A DNA stretch of 64,000 nt, taken from the NCBI GenBank assembly GCA_936440205.1, contig OW387140.1, positions 20,395,659-20,459,658 of the forward strand, in the 5' to 3' direction. This DNA comes from Lepidonotus clava (lineage: Eukaryota > Annelida > Polychaeta > Phyllodocida > Polynoidae). Shown in pieces: positions 23,561-34,475 of this stretch. The position numbers and the translations under genes are program-made. The first letter of the stretch is position 1. The number at the start of each line of letters is the position of its first letter. The notes under the pieces were generated by a model that had not been told where the DNA came from, searched no databases, and saw only the letters and a list, made by a program, of their open reading frames with translations.

Positions 23561-24806
23561 TACGAGGCTTTAACTTTTGTGTGTGCACGATTGAGGAACA
23601 TATTTTTATGTATACCCCGTTTAATGGTCGCTTAGCTTATTTATTCAATTTAAAAGACTGTCTTTACTGTGTTGATATTAATTATATGAACACTACCGGA
23701 GTAGTTACAAAAATACAAACAAGTTGATCCTAAACTATCATTTGCTTGGAGTAGCGCTTAAGCTTTTAGATGCATGAAATTCCTCGGGTTTGGAGAACAA
23801 CGAAAACAAAATAAATTTTGATAGCCATAGAAGCAGGCATAGGCCTGTGTATATTGTTCACCTTGCAATTTACTTTGTAACCTTCAGAGGCCAGAAGGAA
23901 ATCAGTGTGTCGTGATTCTATATGCCCTACGGAGAACGTGTTAATTGTACAGTGTGTAGCAGCCTTTAGAGACCAATCGTCCTTTTGTACATTATTGACA
24001 CCAAACGGGAAGAAAAGAGATATACCGCCCCCGCAAAGACTGACGTCTGCTATGACGCTGGCAGAACAGCGGGGATCGTAATAAGGTTTCTTATTTAGGA
24101 ATGCACTGGACCAGCGGTCCTGAATAACTCTACATAATTTGAGAATGAAAATGGGAAGCATTACAGTGTTCGAGACTAACATTTTCGGCCCTCGGCCATC
24201 AGGGCCGATACTGTCAAAAAATTGTCGGCCCTGACAGTTTTCAGTCGGCCCTGACAAAAATTGTTGCCCATACCACGGCACATTAGGTATATCCATGGAT
24301 AGTACTCTCCATGGTATATCCAAGGTTTGGACAAAATTAATGTATAAAGCATCCTTGTCTTCCAGAATTGGGGTTACTGAAATACGAGAATTATATTTTT
24401 CTATATCCCCAAACACTAATAAAACATGATTTGTAAAATCTTAGTAATTGTCAGATTTGCAAGTTTGCCAGCCAATCAAAATGCTATATTTTTGGACAAA
24501 ATTGGGTTGGACATTGTAGGTTGTGCTGACAGGCTTAAACATTGGTTCCTATGGGGAAAAGGCCAATATATAAAACTGCATTTTACAAATTTAAAGAGCA
24601 ATTTGTCAATCAAGTTGCTTTGGTTAATGCATCATGCAACTGTCTTCATGATAAATGCAACTTTGATGTAAACTGGGATAGGCCTGGACAGCCAAAAACA
24701 TGGACAAACAGGGGGGGATCCAGCAATTTGTTGGGGGGGGTGCAAGATTTTGAAAACTGCTAGGCAGTAGTTCATAAACACGTAAATTGTGGATGGTGAA
24801 GGGGAC

Positions 24807-26414
24807 CCGGACCATAAAGCAGTGGATAATCAGTATTGAAAGAGTATACAAAAAGTAGGAGGTGGCAGTATATACTTTTGTGCTACTGCATTGAAATAGT
24901 GGTGGGTTAGGGAGACTTATCAGTGGAGAAAGAGTAGTCAAAGAGTATTAAAACAGTATAGAGTCAGTAGTGATTCAGTATGTCCGAAATATTTAAATGA
25001 GGTTGAAGTAGGGGTGCAGTACTACTGCTTTACTACTGTATTTCAGTAGGCAATAAGTAGTTTCATTGCCTGTGGGCACCCTGGGACAGGGAGTAGGGAA
25101 TCAGTACTACTTACTCTATACTGCTACTTCAGTAGGTAAAAAGTATGTCCGAAATATTTAAATGAGTTAGAAGTGGTGTGATCAGTAATACTCTTTTACT
25201 ACTGTATTGAAGTAGTGGGTCAGTGGTCCTTCTGTTTGTAGCCTGATCAACAATTAATAAACTTCCAGACATTTGAGTTGTATTGAATACCTTATCATGT
25301 GATTATCTCATCATGTGATTTCTTAGTTCTTAATTTGAAAAAGAAAAACTGAATCCCATCAAATGATAAAGTATGCATAATATGTTCAAATGTAAAAATG
25401 TTATTCTCGCCTTTGAATGTAAGGAAAAATAAATGTAGGAATAATGTTTGCGTTTTAGTATGGATATAAAATGCTTAAAGATCTAGATAATATGCATTAT
25501 CACTCATGAACATATTATAGTTAAGACCTAGCAGTGTCCGAAATTAAGGAAAATTTGTATGCACCCACTGGGTGCATGGTTATAAAAAGTATGCACCCGG
25601 CCAATATTTCATGCATTTCATCTTATATACAATGTCTAATGCCCAGAAAATCGATGCATGATCCAGGTGCACACATTTAAAAATTGTGCACCCTGCTGCA
25701 AAATCATGCATCCCGGATGCAGGGTGCATCCTTAATTTCGGACACTGCCTAGGGTACCTATATTACTAGTAATAAGGCTAGTCCCTAGCTGGGTCCCAGC
25801 TAGCTGACCCCCTTTGTTCCCTATTCAATACAGTCTTTAGAGGAAAAATCAGGTTACCTACCAATAACCACTGTTATATCGATTTTGCAGTATCCACAAG
25901 AATCACTGTGTCCTATGTGACTGATCTTCACAAGTTTGTCCTGTTAAAATATATCCTGAATAACATATTTCTCCAAAATATTCCCCCTGGATTCATGTGA
26001 CTGTTAAAACTTGTGGCCCTTCCCGCCTTCTGGCCAACTGTCAATGTCTAATGTGTCTGATAACCTAGAAAGAACTGGTACAAGAGTACTAAGGTGACCC
26101 TTATGTATCAGTATAGATTCAGTAGACTACTGATTTAACTACTGCCAGTCACACCATGATCAGAGTCCAGGAAGTATTAAATCAGTAGCTTTAGGTACAT
26201 CCAATAATACTCAAAGTAAATGCAGTATTGATGCAGTGGACTACTCCTTGTATACTTCTCTGGCAGTAGGTGCTCAGTATAATACTTATCAAATACTTCC
26301 CTTTAGAGAATACAAATACCAGTATCCATAGAGTAATACTGCCACATACAGTATAGAAAGAGTATACATTTCAGTACTACTGAGTTAGGGAGTAACCACT
26401 GCCTTCTGGTCCGG
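24807..26414. mobile_element. 1.6-kb DNA element nested in the outer transposon
   Basis: The left end CCGGACCATAAAGCAGTGG (24807-24825) matches the complement of the right end CCACTGCCTTCTGGTCCGG (26396-26414) with two mismatches. The interior carries many AGTAGTACTG / CAGTAT words and copies of CAGTATGTCCGAAATATTTA (24976-24995 and, slightly changed, near 25140). The same ends and inner words occur in the short element at 29394-29641, so these are one family. It lacks a credible transposase. Its own target duplication is unclear because the site is G-rich. Confidence 0.75.
25532..25747. mobile_element. 216-bp MITE, innermost element
   Basis: The ends are perfect 19-bp inverted repeats: CAGTGTCCGAAATTAAGGA at 25532-25550 and its complement at 25729-25747. 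CCTAG flanks both sides (25527-25531 and 25748-25752), a 5-bp target duplication. The interior is crowded with TGCACCC / GGGTGCA words in both orientations. The termini resemble those of the outer element base for base over about 15 positions. Confidence 0.9.
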
Positions 26415-26730
26415 GGAGGGTATGGGAGGGGTTACCCCTCCAATAAGGGGGGTACAGGGGGGGGCACCCCCAGGAAATGTTTTGAAAAGTTAACCTCTCA
26501 TTTATGCAATATAAGCCATTCTGGGGTACTTATTTGAACTTAAGGGATGATAACTTTTTTTTATAATATTTTCAATGTGCATATATCCATTTTCTCCAGG
26601 GAATGAGAATGTATGTGGGAATTTATGTGGCAATGAATTGTATGGGAGTTGTCCCCCGTCCCATAAGGGGCGTAGGTATTGGGGGCCCATCCCCAGAATA
26701 AAATTGAAAATATAACTTCATTCATGCAAA
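26405..26730. repeat. Two diverged copies of a G-rich block inside the outer transposon
   Basis: TATGGGAGGGGTTACCCCTCC...CATTTATGCAA (about 26420-26510) recurs as TATGGGAGTTGTCCCCCGTCC...CATTCATGCAA (about 26640-26730). The spacing and order of short blocks agree. Confidence 0.6.
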
Positions 26731-27330
26731 AGGGATAGGCCTGAGAGAAGATGCACAGGGCTTGGAAATGAGGCACAGGGTTGAGAGGGAAGCCACAGAG
26801 TTGGGAGAGGAGGCACAGTGCCGAGAGGGGAAAGAGGCCTGGAAGGTGCACCTTTCTCTTTTTGTCTTTTCTCCCCCTTCCTCCTTTTCTTTTTCCTTTT
26901 CGCACAGGGCTAGGGGTGGAAAGAAAGGGCTAGGAGGGGTAAAAAGGGGCTCTGGATGGGGGATCCTAATGTCGCATATTGAATTTAAAAAATAGCAATG
27001 TTGCGTGTCTGTTGCTTATCTTTTTTCAATGTCACATTTCAAATTTAAGAAACGTCTATGGCACATATCACTAAGGTTAAAAGCTCCCTGTCAAGTCATT
27101 AAGGCTCTTTTATGTCGCATGTCGAATTGAAGAAAAGGCTGTGTCGCTGTGTCAATTTTAGTGGTGCACCCCATAAGAAAGGGCCAGGAGGGAAAAGAAA
27201 GGGACTGGAGGAGACACAAAGGGTCGAGAGGGAACCCATGGCATGGGGCCTGGAGGGGACCCACAAGGTCAGAAGGAAAAGAAAGGGCCGGGAGAGGAGA
27301 GAAAGGGCATGGAAGGAGGATCCGCCAATG

Positions 27331-28045
27331 ACAAATGATGGCCGAAAACATGGACAACTAACGGCCGAACACATGTGCAAATGACGAATACTAGAGAACT
27401 CGGGCCGCTGACGAACTCGAGTCGGGTGAAGTCGGGCCGCTGACGAACTCGGGTCGGGTGAAGTCGGGCCGCCATAGGCGACCGCTGGGGCCAGCCCACC
27501 TTATCAACGCAATCTCCCCCTCCCCCAAACCCCAACCCCGACCTTATCATCGCCATCTCCCCCTCCCCCTGGGCAATTGGGCTGAAGACCGTATTCCACA
27601 TACCGATTTCGATGCTGCCGATTTTGCATTTTGGTTAATTTCCTCTGAGAATATGGCCTTAATCCTTACATATCATATATTAATCGGAAGAGAATCATAA
27701 GGCCTTTCTACTGGTGTATATAACATTTCTATTTTTGACCTTTATTCTTGCTGCCTATTTTTTTAAATCGGCAGAAGAATTGGTAGAGTCTAAGTGGAAT
27801 ACAGCCTTAAGGCACCAGTTCTCCCGGCCCGAGCTCTCCCGACCCGAGTTAGCAACTGGCCAGAGTTCTCCTGGCCCGAGTTCGTCCGCGACCCGAGTTC
27901 TCCAGTCACCCAAATGACAGCCGAAAACATGAGCATATGACGGCCAAAAACATGGACTAATGACGACTGAAAACATGTGCAAATGACTGCCGAAAACATG
28001 CGCAAATGACGACTGAAAACATGGACAAATGACGGCTGAAAACAG
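27331..28045. repeat. Subterminal tandem repeats of the outer transposon
   Basis: A 25-27-bp unit of the form AAATGACG-C-GAAAACATG-rC is repeated about six times at 27912-28045 and twice near 27334-27385. Between them are GTCGGGTGAAGTCGGGCCGC duplicates (27420-27470) and inverted CGACCCGAG words (27815-27900). Such arrays near an end are common in large non-autonomous DNA elements. Confidence 0.7.
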
Positions 28046-28488
28046 GCGTCGGCCATCCGGGCCAATTCAACTATGATTTTCAAATTTTTCATCGGCCCTG
28101 ATCCAAAATCGTCGGCCATTGGCCGACGGGCAGGCGTTAGTCTCGAACACTGCATTATGGCTGGCGAACCTAGTATATATGAGATCTGCCTGCGGCAGTT
28201 TTGTATTTCATGATGCATGGGTCTTTGGACAACCCCACTCATTTGAGCTTTGAATTTAACATATATTTCACCGTTGCTTTTGTGCTGAAAAAGACAAATG
28301 ATTTAATATTGCATTCTAGCGGTATGATGCCTTCGCGTAGCTTCCAACAAAGCAGAATGCAAGTACAAGAGTAGGCACTCATGTTTGAAGCTGCCTTCGA
28401 CCCTTTCATACATACGTCATATACATAATGCTCTCAGTCTCACTGTATACACCAACTCGATTGTTAATTATGTTTTCATGTGTTGCAG

Positions 28489-28534
28489 GTGGGTGTTTAA
28501 CGTAGAAAAGCAGGATTCTGTTCCAAAAAGGAAG
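28489..28534 (+). CDS. Candidate short exon, possibly of LRRCC1
   Basis: A TGTTGCAG acceptor and a consensus AAG/GTAAGT donor bracket 46 nt. Read after one leading base it encodes WVFNVEKQDSVPKRK. The required phase (two bases pending) is exactly the phase in which the last LRRCC1 exon at 5651 ends, and the join would give AGG (Arg). Similarity to LRRCC1 is not convincing, and a 23-kb intron would be needed. Chance is quite possible. Confidence 0.15.
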
Positions 28535-28576
28535 GTAAGTCAGAGTTCTTTTTTGAAGAGGAAAAGGGGGTAGCTC

Positions 28577-28990
28577 ATGCCCCCCCATCTGCAGATAGGA
28601 CCCACCCTCCTCTCCACCTACAGACAGGACCCACCTTGTCCACCCACCTACAGACATGACCCACCCTGTCCCCCATCTTCAGACAGGACCCACCCTGTCC
28701 CCCATCTTCAGACAGGACCCACCCTGTCCCCCATCTGCAGACAGGACCCACCCTGTCCCCCTTCTGCAAGACAGGACCCACCTTGTCTCTCCATCTGCAG
28801 ACAGGACCCACTCAGTCTACCCACCTACAGACAGGACCCGCCCCATTTCCCATCTGCAGATAGGATCCACCCTACAACCCCACCTACAGACAGGACCCAC
28901 ACTGCTCCCCCCTCCTTAACCTACAGACAGGAGACACCCTGTCACCCCATCTGCAGACAGGACTACCTGGTAACCACACCTCATAGTGAG
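28577..28990. repeat. 29/30-bp C-rich minisatellite, about 13 copies
   Basis: The unit is ACAGGACCCACCCTGTCCCC followed by CATCTGCAG or a variant. Starts at 28683, 28712, 28741, 28771, 28801, 28831 and 28860 show that unit length switches between 29 and 30. Outer units are more diverged. Long frames through it are produced by the repeat and change frame between units, so it is not coding. Confidence 0.93.
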
Positions 28991-29393
28991 ACCAAACCAT
29001 GTACTCAGCATCCAATGTCAGGCAATCCATCCATCTTGCGTTTCTCCCAGGCTAATGCCTGCGGATCTTGTCCCCTTACCCCCTTGTCACCTCCCCCCAC
29101 CTGCAAATGAGCGGGTCTAACGAGGCTAATCCTGGTACACCGACTCACATCAGTGTCCTTAATTCTGCGAGCTACTCAAGGCAACGGCCCCTGCTTCATT
29201 GTTGGAGAAGTTAGCTAAAAGAACTACAGTGTAGTTGGATTTCACTTCAGTTCGTCATTAGAATAACCTTATGTGGTAGGGGCATAGCCTATCCCATCCA
29301 AAATTATGTATAAGTTAGAAATGACTCTAATTCTGAACAGCTTAAGATATCAAATTCACAATTACCCTCAATGCAATTGAAATAGGCATCACT

Positions 29394-29641
29394 CGGAACA
29401 AATGGCAGTGGACACTTCCTGAAACAGTATGCCCGAAATATTTGAATGAGGTACTGAAATAATACTGGTTGTACACTCTATCTCATTCAGATATTTCGGA
29501 CATACTGATCTCCTACTGATCTCCTACTGTTCAACCACTGGATTCCCACTTATTTTCACTGATTTACCATTGAAATACTACTGCACGCTGACACTGATTC
29601 TTCACGTAGCATACACTGTATTCCCACTGCTTTTTGGTCCG
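29394..29641. mobile_element. 248-bp MITE related to the 1.6-kb nested element
   Basis: The left end CGGAACAAATGGCAGTGG (29394-29411) and the complement of the right end (CGGACCAAAAAGCAGTGG, 29624-29641) share most positions with each other and with the ends of the 24807-26414 element. Inside are 26-bp inverted repeats (29425-29450 and 29482-29507) with two mismatches, whose CAGTATG-CCGAAATAT word is also present in the larger element. The target duplication is unclear. Confidence 0.78.
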
Positions 29642-30381
29642 GGCAATAATCCCCACCACCCCTTCGCCTGGTATGTAAAAGTTACCTCTTCTGTGAAAGT
29701 CAAATTTCTATTAAGAAATGGAGAAATGTTTGTAGGTTTCCTGGGAAGTTAAATCACTCCTGAAACTTTTGCATTAGCAATTGATTCACTGACACAGTGA
29801 CACCTTAATGTAGGTTCCTGATGTGTATCTGCGTAGTCGGACTTTTGGATTACATTACAAGAACAATGTTTTCTTGTTAGAAACATAATGCATTGATACC
29901 TTTCTAATGTCTGCTTTCCAGAAGGAACATTGGTGGTTCTGTTTAACCGTACATTTGGTGATCTGACCCGATCACTAGTTTTGTATTTATATATGTCCCT
30001 TACGTGTCACAATGAAATACAAACCACATGTATCTTTCTCACTTAGTCTCAGGGTTTGATTTAGAGTTTAATTAAACTAATGTGTTATGCTGCCTGCACC
30101 TGTATAAATAAGCATCCCACACCTTTCTCCCACTACACTGTCGACACATACAGCTTTGGTGAAACATAAGTGGGGAGACAGGAGTACACCGACGAACGCC
30201 ATTATCATTATCAACGCAGGTTTCCCTTAGGTTATTGCCTTAAGAACGAAACACTAAAAGCTCTGATTATTTTTCCTCCGTCACATTTTATCCCGAGAGT
30301 ATTCAACCCCCATCCCCTAATCCAAAATAAATGGGACATTGCCTTGGGGACGACGGAGGGGACGGGACTGATTGTATTGGC

Positions 30382-30400
30382 GGGGGGGGGGGGGGGGGGG
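30382..30400. repeat. G19 homopolymer run
   Basis: Nineteen consecutive G on the + strand. Such runs are prone to slippage and sequencing error. Confidence 0.95.
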
Positions 30401-33400
30401 TCATGACAGGTGAAACATTACCTTTTAACAAAGCCCTGCTGTCAATCCGCTGCGCTCAGAATGGGGGAAATTCATTTACAATCATTACGGTTTGGCCATT
30501 AGATTTCTACACATTTAATCATCTTTTTCAAATAGTTTTATTTGATATGCCTCAGGCAATATTTAGGTGACAAGTGAATGGTGAAATGTTTTGGCGTTTA
30601 CTTTTGTGAGGCGGGCCATTTTTTCTAATTAGCTGCAAGATGTTTATTTACAAGGAAAGAAGAAGAAAACACATAGGTTGTAATTAAATCATATTTCTTG
30701 TTTATGACCAGGATCCAAAAACATGGTTCTCCGTCTTCAATTACTTTCATTTTGACTGTGTATGCTTGAAAGGGCCTAATTTACATCAACGATTGTGTAA
30801 AATACTCTTTGATATTTGGCGTTCCATGAAACACTGAACTCTGATATTCAAAAATGAATGCTTTTATTTACGATGTGTGGATCGTTTTTTTTCCACATCA
30901 CAATGTCTTTATTTAATACTGGCCAGTCACACATGTTCCAAGCGGTATTTATGCAAACGATATTTCCATGTCCCGTGTGTAATTTGTGTCCTTAGGCTTA
31001 GTCACCACCTCGGCACAGAGAGACCATTTTCGATTGAAAATAAGTAATCGTTTTTGAGAGAATGAATTTCAAATGCACAGGTTTTTTCTTGAAAAATACT
31101 TTGTCCTCAACTCTATAACCCATAGACCTTAACGTCAAGGGCCTCGTGGAAAGTGTATGGCTCCCCATGTATTGCCATTTATGAGCAGCAAGGGGGTACT
31201 CGTAATAGGTGCCTATTCTACCTCAGGGAACCAGGCCGCCAATCACCAGCATGACCGTGCGTTAACAAGTCCCATGTTAAGTGTATACGGTACGTTCTGG
31301 ACTTTGCGTCTCACACTTATTGTGTCATGTGGACAGAAGAGCGGATGGGTCCAGTATTTGGTGTCTAGCCTTCGTTCTCATTCTCATTTGACCTGATGAC
31401 AGTTCAGTTTTTATTATGGAAACTATATACATATGTATATACTAACAACTGACTAACGGTGGTTTTGGGTGAAACTTGCAACCCGTCACCTAAGATTGCA
31501 GCGTGTGGATAACACAAACAAAATCACGGTTTTAGAGTGAAATATATCGATATAAAGCTGCTGTTTTAGAATTCAGTGCATAAATACCATGATCGGTATA
31601 ACCATTGTTTCGGTGTTTCAGCAGAATGTTTTGGAATTTTAGGTAAAGATTTGTTGCACCTAACTCATTGGTCTCTTGTCTGACAACAGTGCTATTTCGG
31701 TAGAGTTCCTGTAAGTGTTACCCGTGAATTATGCACCTCACGGGCTAGTCAACCCTCTCCCATGACATAACCACCCTATTAGGTGCGTGCCCTCCCTGAT
31801 GAGGAGAGCTCATTTAACACGACAGGTCAACCTTTAGAGCGACGCCTCCAGGGCCGAGGTGGGAGGACAGGGGTGATCCTTCCGCCACTTTCTGACGTAA
31901 GGCGAACTAACCAAGACGCGCGGCCCATATTTGTGTGTGGGTGTACCGAGTCACAGTGGGCGTTTAACTAGAGACACTGGGTGGAGGAATGGAAGCTGCT
32001 GTGCGTAAACACGCTAAACAGATGGAATTATGCTTAGACCATATCTCACTATACTAATAGTCTATACAGCTAATATTTATTGGCTTATTATGGGAATTCG
32101 TTGGGAGACCGTCGACAGTCATCACCTCTCTCTATATTCACTTCGTGTAGGTCATGTCGGTTGCTGCTGTTCTCTTCCAAATTGTAATAGGATAGATAGA
32201 TAACAGGGAAGTGTTTTTCTACAGCCCAAAACTGCATTGTTTTCCTCAGAAATGATACATGGATATGTGTTATTTTACTGTTATTATGATGCCCTTAGGT
32301 TTAGTGTACTATAGTTCATCGGTCGATTTTTGAAAATTGTTCAAAACGTACATTGATATCAAATAGCATGTATGCAGTGGTTCGTTGTGTTGTTTCCAAA
32401 AGGTAAAAACCCGAACTGAGAATGGTTTATTTGGTAGCAAATGCTAGTAGGGCATTAAATCAGTCGTCTGAACAAATTAGATGGTGTTGTTTCACGTATT
32501 CTCTTTCAAAATGTACCTCGGGACAGCCTGTCGGATCCGTCAGCTGTCAACGACATTGGGTGTAGTCTTTCTCTTGTTTCAGTAATTCTTTTTTTGTTGT
32601 TGTATATCTAATTCTCTACTGACATCCTGGAATGTATACTATATGACCACATGACATCGAGTCCCAAAAAGGCCCCCGTTATCGGTTCCTTTAGAATATT
32701 ATCTATTTTATATTGTTAATTTGTTAATCTCATTTATGAGATAATTGTTAGTGTTGGGCGGCAAATAATTTATACTTTAATGTGGTAACAATGATAAGGA
32801 CTCAAAATGTGTTGTTCGAAATTTCTTGGTAGACTATTAAAGAATGTGGAAATTTTAGTTAATGCATAAGATATAGGAAAACTGTCGATCTGCAGAAAAG
32901 ACACACCTTTACCGAAATATGTACCCAGGGTAAATAGTCTGTTAAAAAAACACTAATTATGAAATAGATGTGCTGTCTGTATGTATTGTGCAAGTGTTCT
33001 AACCAGGTGTATTCAGACTTGTTCAGATCACCGGAGATGTTCCTGCTGGCGTCAAGCCGTGTCTCTGAGTGGCGTTCCGCATCGGTCCCTTAATAAGGGA
33101 CAACATGGTAACTCCACCCCATCACCATGCTTATACACCCTTCTTTTTAAAGGTGGCACCCCCTCTTGGCAGAAATGTGAATCCTGGTGAGGGGAGTACA
33201 GTCTACAGCACTGGTCACTTGGCTTGGAGCAGAGTTGGGTGAGGATTGGTGCCTATTTAGATAGTCAAGGGTCTGTACTTGTTATTAGTGTACAGAATGT
33301 ATGTGTGGGGGAGGGGTTGGAGAGGGGTTAGTTGTGGTTGTTCACACCAGTTCAGTTCCACAGCCCAGGGCCCCTAAACACCCACTCAAGCTGAGGTACA

Positions 33401-34369
33401 AAACAATTCCTGTTGTTGAATACCTGTCAGTGTCATTGACTTGTGTTTAGAGTTGACCCCTTTCAAAATAAAAGTTAATCTTGCCTCAAAGGTTCCTTAA
33501 TGTATCTAAAATGCTTTTTTTTTTATCACGAAATTAGGTTATTGGTAGCAAAGAACAGATATTTTTACATGTAGATGTGAGTGCTAAAAATGATCAGTTT
33601 ACTTTATTGTTAGTGTATTGATGGGATTTAGACAAAAAGTTAAAAAATGTCCCTCTATTAACCTATATGCAGGGCAGTGACCCAGTGAGGGGACTCCCCT
33701 CACCTTGGTCTGGGCCACAGCAGGCCTGCACTGCGCAGGGTCATAAGAAGGTTGTATTATATCATTATCATGAAGCGTCCATGCCCAAGAAGGTAGTAAA
33801 TGTACTGAGTATTAACTCTCTGTAGTTCACTGCCGTATTAGCTAAAAATGTTGCGGTTCAAAACTTTAATGATGCTGCAACATTATTTTCATATCTTGTC
33901 AAAACTATAAGTGAAAAACAACGAATTATTTCGGGAAACTCCTTTTTCTGTGCACATCATTTTTGCAAGAATATTTACATGTCTTCTAGTATTAAAGTTC
34001 GCATAAAAATATTGAACAGTAATACTGAAAATTAAAGACCAATAAACATGTGAATATCATGATGTCTTTTTCTGAGACCAAAAGTGAATCTACATTTCAT
34101 AGTCGTATATCAATTTGTTGGAGTTTATCTAATCAGTCATTCTTGATCCCTTTCATTCAAATGACCTGTTACACAATTTCATGTTCAGTACCTCACGGGA
34201 ATTGTCCTCAGATTGGTGTTAGGGTCAGGCAGTGTAAGGGGATAGAAGTGTCGTTACATAAGAAGAACCCAGCTGAGCCGATCAGTCCTACCCCTTCACA
34301 CTTCGACCAGCACAGCCACCTCCACGTGGACAGCCCAATTGGGTGAGTGATGGTACCATGGACATGGCA

Positions 34370-34475
34370 GCACATGCATGGACCTCACTAGTAGGCCCCT
34401 CCTAAACTCCCTCCCCAAGCTAGGTGTGACAACAGAGATAGTGATGGTCACTATTGCTCATAGCCCATGAAGAAG
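34370..34475. repeat. Dispersed repeat, copy B
   Basis: This is the partner of 21830-21960: TAGTAGGCCC, CCTAAACTCCCTCCCCAAGC, GGTGTGACAACAG and TAGCCCATG come in the same order. Confidence 0.65.

Larger units (their letters stand above)
24164..28152. mobile_element. 4-kb non-autonomous DNA transposon (outer element of a nest)
   Basis: The 17-bp ends are perfect inverted repeats: CAGTGTTCGAGACTAAC at 24164-24180 and its complement at 28136-28152. CATTA lies directly outside on both sides (24159-24163 and 28153-28157), a 5-bp target duplication. Inside each end are several CGGCC / GGGCCGA words, as expected of subterminal binding sites. No transposase frame is recognisable. The interior is filled by a second element, G-rich duplicated blocks and tandem repeats. 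CAGTG termini suit the hAT superfamily. The 5-bp duplication is not the usual 8, but would fit the hAT groups said to make shorter ones. Confidence 0.85.

Noticed and set aside
23766-24416. 216-codon - strand frame
   Set aside because: It crosses the left boundary of the outer transposon (24164), has no known domain, and mixes element and host DNA.
28577-29110. 177-codon Pro/Thr-rich frame
   Set aside because: It is translated minisatellite. The unit length alternates between 29 and 30, so the encoded repeat changes frame.
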